From NCBI GenBank assembly GCA_900543295.1, contig UQQY01000030.1:1-16665 (forward strand): 16,665 bases of DNA, given 5' to 3'. The notes under the pieces were generated by a model. The model did not search any database. It saw only the letters and a program-made list of their open reading frames with translations, and was not told the DNA's origin. A program made the position numbers and the translations under genes. Positions 1 through 6,762 of this stretch are shown here, in pieces; positions within the stretch are counted from its first letter, which is position 1, and each line of letters opens with the position of its first letter. This DNA comes from an uncultured Oscillospiraceae bacterium (GTDB taxonomy: Bacteria; Bacillota; Clostridia; Oscillospirales; Ruminococcaceae).

Positions 1-745
1 TGTCATATAACAAATTGTTCGCAATGCCCCAGATGAGTACCGGAACGACTGAGACCGCGCAGCCAAGCAAAAACGTCCCCATATTTTGGAACAGCACCTT
101 ATATTGTTTATCCTTCAGCAGCATAACCAACGCAGCAAAAACAACAGCACAGATCACAGCAGCGTCGATCATACGCGTTAATATGATCGTCATAAAGCAC
201 AGCCCGTACCAAAATGCGTATTTTGCCGGATGAGGCATGTCCGGATTCTTTCTATAGTGCTTTGCACATAAATAAACGCACAGCATAGAAAGCGGCAGAC
301 ACCATTCACCAACTGTATTTCCTCCATCAAAAAAGATCGTCATGACGCCAAGCAATATAATAACGCTTCCAAAGCAAATCCAAACCTTTTTTATGAATAG
401 CGCGGCTATTTTATAGCATAGAAAACATGACGCTGAAACAGACAGCACCTCTAAAATAAAAACGCCGCCTCTTCCATAGCACACCGTTTGTCCAAGCCAT
501 TCAAGCAGAAACAGATACGGCCCTTTATTGTCAAAAAAATGACGATACGGAAGGAATCCCTTTGTCATGGACGCACCAACAAGCTGAAAAAAACTCGAAT
601 CCCAACCATACGTCTGTGGAGTCAGAGGGCTGCTGTAATAAGAAAAGATCAAACAAAACACCGCTGCCAGCAACAGCGAAACACCTGCCGCCAGAAAATT
701 TCTACATACATTCTTCCGCATTCGTGTCAATACTGCATCTTTCAT
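1..745 (-). CDS. Membrane glycosyltransferase, GT-C / family 39-like (partial, N-terminal 248 residues)
   Basis: Translating the minus strand from the ATG at 745 gives an open frame of 248 residues that is still open at the left edge, so the C-terminus is missing. The start has a GGAG about 8 bases upstream. The protein is strongly hydrophobic, with candidate membrane segments near residues 17-36, 95-117, 121-138, 147-160, 178-208 and 220-242. After the first segment comes a loop with YGWDSSFFQLVG (46-57) and PYRHFFDNKGP (66-76). This is the Asp-containing first-loop signature of GT-C transferases of the ArnT/PMT-like type common in clostridia, where the Asp (here Asp49) is the likely catalytic acid. 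By family it would move a sugar from a lipid-phosphate donor to an extracytoplasmic acceptor. Donor and acceptor are unknown. It is the last visible gene of the nine-gene run, 26 bases after the methyltransferase gene. Family assignment is fairly sure; substrate cannot be inferred. Confidence 0.8.
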   Translation of the reverse strand, partial: MKDAVLTRMRKNVCRNFLAAGVSLLLAAVFCLIFSYYSSPLTPQTYGWDSSFFQLVGASMTKGFLPYRHFFDNKGPYLFLLEWLGQTVCYGRGGVFILEVLSVSASCFLCYKIAALFIKKVWICFGSVIILLGVMTIFFDGGNTVGEWCLPLSMLCVYLCAKHYRKNPDMPHPAKYAFWYGLCFMTIILTRMIDAAVICAVVFAALVMLLKDKQYKVLFQNMGTFLLGCAVSVVPVLIWGIANNLLYD

Positions 746-771
746 CTGTAAACTCCATCCTCAATATTTTC

Positions 772-2172
772 TTATCTGTACAGTCTTTTCTCCATCATTA
801 CAACCGTCTCAACATGATTCGTATGCGGGAACATGTCCACTGGCTGAATTCTTTTCACAGTATACCCGTGCGCCGTCAGATAGGCGAGATCCCGCGCCTG
901 CGTTTTCGGATTGCAGGAGATATATACTACTTTTTTCGGTGAAAGCGTTACCACAGAAGATAAAAACGCCTCATCGCTTCCGGCTCTTGGCGGATCCATC
1001 AACACAACGTCTGCTTTCTCTCCGTTCTGTGCCATCTCTGTCATAAACTTTCCTGCATCCGCACAGTGAAAATAAATGTTCTCCATTTGATTTTGCTTTG
1101 CGTTTGCGATTGCATCTCTCACCGCGTCACGGTTCAGCTCCACCCCAATAACCTGTTTTGCAGAACGGGCCGCCACCATACCAATCGTACCGATCCCGCA
1201 GTATGCGTCTATAACAGTCTCTTTTCCTGACAGACCGGCAAACTCAATCGCTTTTTGATACAGCACTTCGGTCTGAATCGGATTGATCTGATAAAATGAC
1301 TTGGCGGAAATACGAAATGTACAGCCGCAAAGCACATCTTCAATATAGCCCGGACCGTAGAGGACTGTCTCCCGTTCTCCCAGCACCATGCTGGTAAACT
1401 TCGTGTTGACATTCATCAGTACCGTCGTAATATCCGGATGCTTTTGAAGAAGCGCCTTGACAAAGTGATTTTTATTTGCAAAAATCGGCGAAGTGACGAC
1501 AAGCACGACCATAATCTGATTGGTTTGAAAACCACGCTTCACTAGGACATGCCGCAGAAAACCGCGGTCTGCACGCTCGTCATAGGCAGTCATCTTAAAC
1601 TCCCGCATCATTTTCCGGATCGTAACAATAATTTCATCAGCTTTTTCGTCCTCTATCATGCAGGAATCCACCGGTACGATTCGATGTGTGCTTGACTGAT
1701 AAATCCCCGATATAATACGGCTTCGCTGATCAATCGAAAATGCTGCCTGTACCTTATTGCGATAGTGATACGGACGTTCCATCCCAATAATCGGCATAAC
1801 GCGGCAAAAGTGCCCGAGCAATTCCTCTGCCTGTCCCTGTTTAAAGGCAAGCTGACGCGTATACGTCATATTTTGCAGCTGGCATCCGCCGCAGTGACGA
1901 TAATGCGGGCAAGGATTTGGATTTTTTCCGCCGTCATGCGACTTATGCGCCGCTTTCTTCCCCATCTTTTCGGAAAGGAAGGAACGCGTCGGTTTCCCTG
2001 TGCTTTTCCCGTCAAATTCTGCTGTTTCATCAAAATCATCGAAATCTTCATTCAGAAGCTCATACGTTTCCTGCGACGGCTTTTTCCTGTGCTGAACTGT
2101 ATCATTGCGCCGTTCTCTTACCCACGCGGGCACAGCAGACTGTGGATTTCGGTTTTTCTTTTTCTGTTTCAA
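772..2172 (-). CDS. 23S rRNA (uracil-C5)-methyltransferase, RlmCD/RumA (TrmA) family, lacking a TRAM domain
   Basis: This 466-residue protein is a SAM-dependent RNA m5U methyltransferase. Iron-sulfur cysteines sit at 88, 94, 97 (CPHYRHCGGC) and 171. The SAM loop DAYCGIGTIG is at 322-331, DPPRAG at 393-398, the catalytic Cys420 lies in SCNP, and the C-terminal HVE (453-455) carries the likely general base Glu455. The usual N-terminal TRAM RNA-binding domain is absent. About 85 basic and acidic low-complexity residues take its place. The start is TTG at 2172, chosen because AAAGGGAG lies 5 bases upstream and the TTG overlaps the TGA of the preceding gene by 4 bases (TTGA). The next in-frame ATG (residue 70) would remove most of the extension but no catalytic motif. 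A TRAM-containing paralogue is at 10143-11528. The methylated nucleotide is not predictable: in Bacillus subtilis one paralogue (YefA, RlmCD) methylates U747 and U1939, and the other (YfjO) is poorly characterised. Confidence 0.88.
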   Translation of the reverse strand: MKQKKKNRNPQSAVPAWVRERRNDTVQHRKKPSQETYELLNEDFDDFDETAEFDGKSTGKPTRSFLSEKMGKKAAHKSHDGGKNPNPCPHYRHCGGCQLQNMTYTRQLAFKQGQAEELLGHFCRVMPIIGMERPYHYRNKVQAAFSIDQRSRIISGIYQSSTHRIVPVDSCMIEDEKADEIIVTIRKMMREFKMTAYDERADRGFLRHVLVKRGFQTNQIMVVLVVTSPIFANKNHFVKALLQKHPDITTVLMNVNTKFTSMVLGERETVLYGPGYIEDVLCGCTFRISAKSFYQINPIQTEVLYQKAIEFAGLSGKETVIDAYCGIGTIGMVAARSAKQVIGVELNRDAVRDAIANAKQNQMENIYFHCADAGKFMTEMAQNGEKADVVLMDPPRAGSDEAFLSSVVTLSPKKVVYISCNPKTQARDLAYLTAHGYTVKRIQPVDMFPHTNHVETVVMMEKRLYR

Positions 2173-2792
2173 TGGAACTCCCTTTCCTCATGAACGGCAG
2201 CAGAAACAGCCTCACAAATAAGTCGCTCTGTCGGATCGTCCGATGCAAGAAGTTTTGCATCGCGGTTCAGCGTTACAGCCGCGATGGTATACGCCGCGAT
2301 CGTCGATCCAATGAAAGAGGCGTGTTCGCCATCATCCGCATACTGTTCTGTTTCAGGAGACAGTGCATGAAAGCGCCACCACGCCTCGCCCACCGGCGCT
2401 ACATCGCACAAGTTCTTTTTGCCAAGCTTCCGGTACGCGCTGCTCATGACCGGCTGATATGCTTCGCCGTCGCGTTTTGCCGCCCAGGTCATATATAAAA
2501 TTGGACGTGCTCCGGCTTTCTTCACCCATTCAATCAGCGTATCGCCGCTTTTCTCCATCACGCTCAAATCCCCCATTGGATGCGCGGTGTGCTGTAGGAC
2601 GACTGCGTCGTATCCGCCGTAACGGATATTGAAACGAACCTCCGGTTCCTTCTCGTGAAAGTCCCAGCCCATACCGCCGTGCGTTATCATGGTAACGTCC
2701 GTCCCGACGCCGTTTCTCCGGCAGATTTCCGCGAAAATCTGCGGCATATCGTTAAAATACGTATGGCTGTTGCCGATAAATAAAACACGCAT
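2169..2792 (-). CDS. SGNH/GDSL-type hydrolase (DUF4886-like)
   Basis: The 207-residue protein begins directly with a beta strand and the block I motif LFIGNSHT (4-11), with the expected nucleophile Ser9. Block II is represented by HGGMGWDFH (38-46). Block V is DGEH (154-157), giving the Asp-x-x-His of the catalytic triad. The strand at 62-69 reads DAVVLQHT, so the block III Asn is replaced by Gln67, as in the subgroup where this strand reads DxVVLQ. No signal peptide or membrane helix is seen, so the enzyme is probably cytoplasmic. Related enzymes hydrolyse esters of small molecules or carbohydrates; the substrate here is unknown. The ATG at 2792 follows AAAGGGA closely. The gene starts 17 bases after ddh and its stop overlaps the next start, so it is translated within the run. 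Fold call is good, function open. Confidence 0.8.
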   Translation of the reverse strand: MRVLFIGNSHTYFNDMPQIFAEICRRNGVGTDVTMITHGGMGWDFHEKEPEVRFNIRYGGYDAVVLQHTAHPMGDLSVMEKSGDTLIEWVKKAGARPILYMTWAAKRDGEAYQPVMSSAYRKLGKKNLCDVAPVGEAWWRFHALSPETEQYADDGEHASFIGSTIAAYTIAAVTLNRDAKLLASDDPTERLICEAVSAAVHEEREFH

Positions 2793-2809
2793 AAGTCCCT
2801 TTCTCCCTT

Positions 2810-3796
2810 TTAAAGCAGATGTGCGCGGAGCTCCTCCCCGCTTCTCGCGCTGAGCATTGCGGGCGCTACGTCAAAGACGGTCTTGCAGCCGCTCTCTCCG
2901 TTTTGGCTCATACGGTAGGCCGCACGGGCATACGCCACAATAACAGACGCGGTAAACTCCGGATTGGAGTCAAGCTTTAGGCTGTATTCGATGATATGGC
3001 TGTTTTCCCCGTTCCAGCCGGTTTTGCCGCTGCGGATGACAAATCCGCCGTGCGGAATGCCGCTGTGTTCGCGCTTTAGTTCATCCATATTGATAAAGTG
3101 CACCGTTGTATCGTAATCGGCAAAATAGTTCGGCATGGTTTTAATTTCATTTTCAATACGGGAAAGATCCGCGCCCTCTTCGGCAACGACAAAGCACTCT
3201 CTCGTATGCTTTTCTCTTGTCGTAAGCTCTGGATTTTCGCCGGAGCGCACCGATTTAAGCGCATCCTCTACTGGTATTGTATACTGTCTCGCGTCCAGTA
3301 CGCCGTCAATCCGGCGAATTGCATCTGAGTGTCCCTGGCTCACCCCTTTTCCCCAGAAGGTATAATCGCTGCCCTGCGGCAAAACGGCGTCTGCATACAG
3401 GCGGTTGAGCGAAAACATCCCAGGATCCCAGCCAACGGAGATGATCCCGACCTTGCCGCTTTTCTTCGCCGCTTCATCCACTTTTGCAAAATGCTCCGGA
3501 ATTTTTGCATGCGTATCAAAGCTGTCTACCACATTGAATAGCGAAGCAAGCGCAGGCGTTTGCACCGGCAGATCGGTCGCGCTTCCGCCGCACAGGATCA
3601 TGACGTCGATCTCCTCTGCGTGCGCCGCCGCTTCGTCTGCACGATAAACCGGAACGCCTTCTGTCAAAATCGAAACGCTTTCCGGCGCACGGCGCGTAAA
3701 AACAGCCGCAAGTTTCAGATCGGGATTCTGCCGGACAGCGCACTCCACGCCGCGGCCCAAATTTCCATAACCAAAAATACCAATACGAATACTCAT
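2810..3796 (-). CDS. ddh: meso-diaminopimelate D-dehydrogenase
   Basis: The 328-residue enzyme reductively aminates tetrahydrodipicolinate to meso-diaminopimelate in one NADPH-dependent step, bypassing the acylated branches of the lysine/peptidoglycan precursor pathway. The dinucleotide loop GYGNLG is at 9-14, and FTRR (33-36) supplies the arginine pair that binds the NADPH 2'-phosphate. Family substrate-site motifs are present: DSFD (91-94), GWDPG (122-126), WGKGVSQGHSDAIRRIDGV (148-166), Arg199 and His249. Length matches the family. The frame is open 8 codons further upstream, but the ATG at 3796 is chosen because AAGGAGAG lies about 6 bases before it and the protein then begins MSIRIGIFGYGNLG, as homologues do. 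It lies 29 bases after the flavoprotein gene and 17 before the SGNH gene, away from other lysine genes. The product implies a meso-DAP type cell wall. Confidence 0.95.
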   Translation of the reverse strand: MSIRIGIFGYGNLGRGVECAVRQNPDLKLAAVFTRRAPESVSILTEGVPVYRADEAAAHAEEIDVMILCGGSATDLPVQTPALASLFNVVDSFDTHAKIPEHFAKVDEAAKKSGKVGIISVGWDPGMFSLNRLYADAVLPQGSDYTFWGKGVSQGHSDAIRRIDGVLDARQYTIPVEDALKSVRSGENPELTTREKHTRECFVVAEEGADLSRIENEIKTMPNYFADYDTTVHFINMDELKREHSGIPHGGFVIRSGKTGWNGENSHIIEYSLKLDSNPEFTASVIVAYARAAYRMSQNGESGCKTVFDVAPAMLSARSGEELRAHLL

Positions 3797-3825
3797 TGTA
3801 AACTCTCCTTCTATTAACACGAATA

Positions 3826-4455
3826 TTAAAGCCTGCGCGATAAATCTTTGGAGCGAAGCCCGTTTTTTCGGATTTTCTCCCGCCAGCCGGACTGTGCGGC
3901 CAATTTATATAAAAGACGCGGAAATGCAGGAGAAACAAAACGGTTATTCACCGGCCGGCTCTCCTGAATCGCCTCGGAAAGACGGCTGACCGCCTCTGAT
4001 ACGGGTTTGCGCGGACCATGCCCCGCCGGTACGTTTTCCAGAGCGAGCAGCATACCGCCGCCACCGACGCCAATGCCGCCGCACCAGCCAAATCCGCACC
4101 GTGCACACCAGTTTTCGACAATGTGCAGGGCTACCTCCGCCTGCTGCCCCTCAAAAAAGCCGCAGTTCACCATTGCATATACGGAAAGCGGCTTTCTTCC
4201 GGCAAGCAGATGCTGCATCCCGTAAAGCTCTGCAAGAAGGTGCGACGGCACGCCGTCAACATAAAGCGGAAAAGCAAGCGCCAAAGCATCCGCTTCCAAA
4301 AGCTCAGACATTGCTGCATCCGTGACAGCGCCCTTCGTATGCAGCGCAATCTCCGTACACACGCAGCCGGCCAGCTTTTCAGAAAGCTCCTTTAATAAAA
4401 ACGCAGACGCACTGTTTCTCTGTTTGGGGCTGCCATTTATAAGCGCAATCTTCAT
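3826..4455 (-). CDS. Flavodoxin-fold NAD(P)H-dependent oxidoreductase, FMN-loop partner
   Basis: The 209-residue protein opens with a beta strand and the flavin-phosphate loop NGSPKQRNSAS (7-17), typical of NADPH-dependent FMN reductases and flavodoxin-like proteins. PLYVDGVPS (63-71) fits the second flavin-contacting loop, and the NCGFFEGQQ segment (97-105) fits the third. It has no cluster-type cysteine motif. A basic extension of about 40 residues ends the protein. The ATG at 4455 follows GGGAGG by 7 bases and overlaps the TGA of the upstream gene by 4 bases, so the two flavodoxin-fold proteins are translationally coupled. The upstream protein lacks this flavin loop but has the cysteines this one lacks, which suggests the two work together. 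The electron acceptor is unknown. An FMN reductase or quinone reductase role is possible. Confidence 0.8.
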   Translation of the reverse strand: MKIALINGSPKQRNSASAFLLKELSEKLAGCVCTEIALHTKGAVTDAAMSELLEADALALAFPLYVDGVPSHLLAELYGMQHLLAGRKPLSVYAMVNCGFFEGQQAEVALHIVENWCARCGFGWCGGIGVGGGGMLLALENVPAGHGPRKPVSEAVSRLSEAIQESRPVNNRFVSPAFPRLLYKLAAQSGWREKIRKNGLRSKDLSRRL

Positions 4456-4949
4456 GCCAGCGCCTCCCTTATTTCCGTCTCGTCCTTTACAAACGAAACG
4501 GTATAATCACAGTCAAAATTCAATGCATTGGCTTTTACCAGCGCGCTCGCTGTTTCGCGTTCAGCATCATTTATATCTCCGCCATAGAAAGTGACTTTCA
4601 TCAGGAAGCGGTTTCGGTACCGGCGGCGATGATGCATTTCCCCATTTCGTCTTACAAAATCCGGATGCATATAAGAAATGCTTCGATCCAGCACACTTTT
4701 TACAAACGGGCTGTAGCTTCCGTAAATACAGCGGCTGACTATCAAAAGCTCATCGCACCGAGAAAGCAGCCGTCCCATATCGCCGTATGCATCACGGATT
4801 ATGCACTGTCCGGGCGTTTTGATCCAGCAGCCGAAGCAGCCCACACAATTTCGAATCGTCCTGTCATCGGAAATAATATGGGTATCTGTCATTTTTCCAA
4901 AAAGCTCAGCCGCCGCATCCTGAGGCAAGTCATGTATAATAAGTTTCAT
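4452..4949 (-). CDS. Short flavodoxin-fold protein with iron-sulfur flavoprotein-like cysteine motif
   Basis: This 165-residue protein resembles the family of NAD(P)H-dependent oxidoreductases and iron-sulfur flavoproteins. NCVGCFGCWIKTPGQC (34-49) gives the spacing C-x2-C-x2-C-x7-C (Cys35, 38, 41, 49), which matches the compact cluster-binding motif of Isf-type flavoproteins. The following segment, aspartate then CDELLIVSRCIYGSYSPFVK (65-84), is the usual second flavin loop region. The N-terminal GSP-type flavin phosphate loop is missing: the protein starts MKLIIHDLPQ. It is also shorter than the typical 180-220 residues. The ATG at 4949 has only a weak purine-rich ribosome site (AAGAAGATGAAG), unlike its neighbours. 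It overlaps the next flavodoxin-fold gene by 4 bases and lies 34 bases after the DUF1848 gene. Whether it binds a cluster, FMN, or neither alone is inference. Confidence 0.75.
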   Translation of the reverse strand: MKLIIHDLPQDAAAELFGKMTDTHIISDDRTIRNCVGCFGCWIKTPGQCIIRDAYGDMGRLLSRCDELLIVSRCIYGSYSPFVKSVLDRSISYMHPDFVRRNGEMHHRRRYRNRFLMKVTFYGGDINDAERETASALVKANALNFDCDYTVSFVKDETEIREALA

Positions 4950-4983
4950 ACTTCATCTTCTTACTTTTTAAATTTTCATATTG

Positions 4984-5916
4984 TCAGAACAAACTGCACT
5001 GTGCGGTTCGAAGCGATATTACCTTTCGATCGGACACAATATCCTCCGGCCCGACGCTGCCGCAAAGCAAAGGGGACCTTTCGTCATACTGCGCGCTGCT
5101 GCGCAAAACGTGCGTTTCCCCGGCATTTGCATAACAGTATGCACAGCCGTTTTTACAGGTATTGTACACGCCAATATCAACGCTTTCCATACAGCCGCAT
5201 GCAGCGCGCTGATTCAGGTCTTTGTCCGCCCGTATTGCACTTCCCGTAAGGTGCTCAATCTTCGCCTTGTCAATACAGTGCCCTCTCCGTACTCCAATGC
5301 CGGTGAGATCAAGCTGCTCCGCACACGCCTCAATACGCATATCATTCTCTGCGGCAATGCGTGCCATCGCCCCAGCCAGTTCAAGCATCTGCTCTCCCGT
5401 GGGCACATGCATATCGAATGCCTCCATGCGGCGCCTGATCTTCGCATATGCATCTAAAAAGCTGATGACTACAGTATCCGCAGAGCCGCGCAGTGTTTTT
5501 GCAATCTCTTCAAACGCACGCAGATGATACGAAGCCGGATAGCGTCTGCTTATAAAAATCGGATCATAGCGCCAAACGACACGCTCACTGCCGACCCGCT
5601 GCGAAAGTTCTTTGAATACGGCGAGCAAATGCTTTTTATCTGGAAGCCCCAGTTCAATTTCTTTTCCATACCCGGTCAGCGTGAACTGAAAATAATACGG
5701 ATATGCCTCAAGCTCAGAAAGACTGCAAAGCATTCCTTCAGGATTTTTTGTCCAGAATACAATGCAGTCCACTATGGCCGACGACAATGGAATCCGGCTG
5801 ATTCTGTGGGGATTCATCGGATTGCGCACGCAGACAAAGCCTTCGCGCAGACGGCGATAAAACCAGGATGCATAATACTGGGGAATATCCGTCCGTCTGC
5901 TGGCGCTCAAAATCAC
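4984..5916 (-). CDS. DUF1848 family protein with C-terminal CxxxCxxC motif
   Basis: From the GTG at 5916 this is a 310-residue member of the DUF1848 family. The evidence is the N-terminal SASRRTDIP (4-12) and the FWTKNP (54-59), RYDPI (116-120) and CAEQLDL...GHCID (198-216) segments. Near the end, CGC (240-242) is followed by CKNGCAYCYAN (254-264), which has the C-x3-C-x2-C spacing of radical SAM clusters, placed at the C-terminus rather than the N-terminus. No signal or membrane segment is present. The frame extends to a GTG at 5925, but that codon abuts the AGGAGG and is too close. GTG at 5916 has 8-base spacing and gives the family's usual MIxSASRRTDIP start. Biochemical function of the family is not known to me. 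It follows the acyltransferase gene by 13 bases and precedes two flavodoxin-fold genes, which could be electron donors (inference). Confidence 0.85.
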   Translation of the reverse strand: MILSASRRTDIPQYYASWFYRRLREGFVCVRNPMNPHRISRIPLSSAIVDCIVFWTKNPEGMLCSLSELEAYPYYFQFTLTGYGKEIELGLPDKKHLLAVFKELSQRVGSERVVWRYDPIFISRRYPASYHLRAFEEIAKTLRGSADTVVISFLDAYAKIRRRMEAFDMHVPTGEQMLELAGAMARIAAENDMRIEACAEQLDLTGIGVRRGHCIDKAKIEHLTGSAIRADKDLNQRAACGCMESVDIGVYNTCKNGCAYCYANAGETHVLRSSAQYDERSPLLCGSVGPEDIVSDRKVISLRTAQCSLF

Positions 5917-5924
5917 AACCCGCA

Positions 5925-5930
5925 CCTCCT
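5925..5930 (-). promoter_or_regulatory. Ribosome binding site AGGAGG for the DUF1848 gene
   Basis: A full AGGAGG starts on the last base of the preceding gene's TGA stop and is followed by 8 bases and then GTG (5916-5914). It decides the start: the earlier in-frame GTG at 5925 uses the site's own last G and has no spacing. Confidence 0.85.
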
Positions 5931-6736
5931 CATTTCAGCACACCAAAGCCGATACCGATTTTCCCTCCGTTTAAAACATGCTGTTTGATCCTTTTCTGCA
6001 TGGAGGTTTCCTCCTTTAACGCCGCAAGATCCGTCGTATCGGACGGTACGCCGAACACCCACACAAGATAGTCGTTTGCATCCGGTTCAAAACGAACAAT
6101 ATCAAAGCGATCCTGAAAAGCTAAAATGTTAGACTGCGCATTTAAAAGCTTCGGAAGCTCCGGCGACAGAAGCCATGAGTCGCAGATGTACTGGCAGTCC
6201 TCGTATTCCGGATAATAACGACCAAAAAAGGCGCGCGCCTCAAAAAGCGACTCGCCCACAAGCTCTCTGCTGAAATGTGCGTCCGACGGAATATGTATCG
6301 ACAGCGCGGGTCTTCCTTCATATTCCACAAACTCGTATTCAAGCTCGCCAATTCTAAATAACTGCATGCTGATCTGACGATACGTCCACCAGCCACGGTC
6401 AAAGGCAAGTCTCCCCGTCCGTTTTTGCGTCTCATCAATGAATCGTGTAAAGCACTTCATTGTCTCAAAATAAACGGTGTCAGAAATCCCTTTTTTCTGA
6501 TATTCCTTATATGCTTTGCATGCGCAGAGAAGGCTGCATGCCAAAACGCCAACGCCGTCTTCATCCGGAAAAAGCGCTGTCAAATGTGCCAAAGCGTCCG
6601 GAGCCGTCTTTATATTCATCAGGCATTTTAGCTGGGTTTCAATCTCTTCGCCCGAAAGCACGGGCAGAACAGACATAACCCGTTCGGCCATTTTCTCCTG
6701 CAATTCAATTTCCCGAAACAGTATTTCTAACTCCAT
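5930..6736 (-). CDS. Acyltransferase domain protein (GNAT-like, NAT_N/GNAT_C type)
   Basis: The 268-residue protein matches my recollection of clostridial 'acyltransferase domain-containing' proteins, with a helical N-terminal half and a GNAT-like C-terminal half. Recognisable segments are DRGWWTYRQISMQLFRIGEL (113-132), LSIHIPSDA (145-153), a helix with ESLFEARAFF (162-171), CDSWLLSPEL (185-194), SNILAFQDRF (202-211), and a strand ending in DYLVWVFG (222-229). These suggest an acyl-CoA-dependent N-acyltransferase, but no catalytic residue can be named and the acceptor is unknown. The frame opens at a TTG (6766) overlapping the trmO stop. The ATG at 6736 is preferred because AAGGAG lies 8 bases upstream. 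It sits between trmO and the DUF1848 gene with gaps of 26 and 13 bases. Family call is from sequence feel rather than a diagnostic motif. Confidence 0.72.
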   Translation of the reverse strand: MELEILFREIELQEKMAERVMSVLPVLSGEEIETQLKCLMNIKTAPDALAHLTALFPDEDGVGVLACSLLCACKAYKEYQKKGISDTVYFETMKCFTRFIDETQKRTGRLAFDRGWWTYRQISMQLFRIGELEYEFVEYEGRPALSIHIPSDAHFSRELVGESLFEARAFFGRYYPEYEDCQYICDSWLLSPELPKLLNAQSNILAFQDRFDIVRFEPDANDYLVWVFGVPSDTTDLAALKEETSMQKRIKQHVLNGGKIGIGFGVLK

Positions 6737-6762
6737 ATGGTCTTCTCCTTTTTGCTTCTGAA

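Noticed and set aside
488..942. Plus-strand open frames opposite the glycosyltransferase start and methyltransferase end
   Set aside because: The minus strand here encodes clear GT-C and methyltransferase motifs; the plus-strand products look random.
1917..2498. Plus-strand open frame of 193 residues opposite the SGNH and methyltransferase genes
   Set aside because: It is antisense to two well-supported genes, has no family features, and its composition is that of a shadow frame.
4629..5249. Plus-strand open frame of 206 residues opposite the flavodoxin-fold and DUF1848 genes
   Set aside because: It shows no recognisable motif and runs antisense through two real coding regions and the gap between them.
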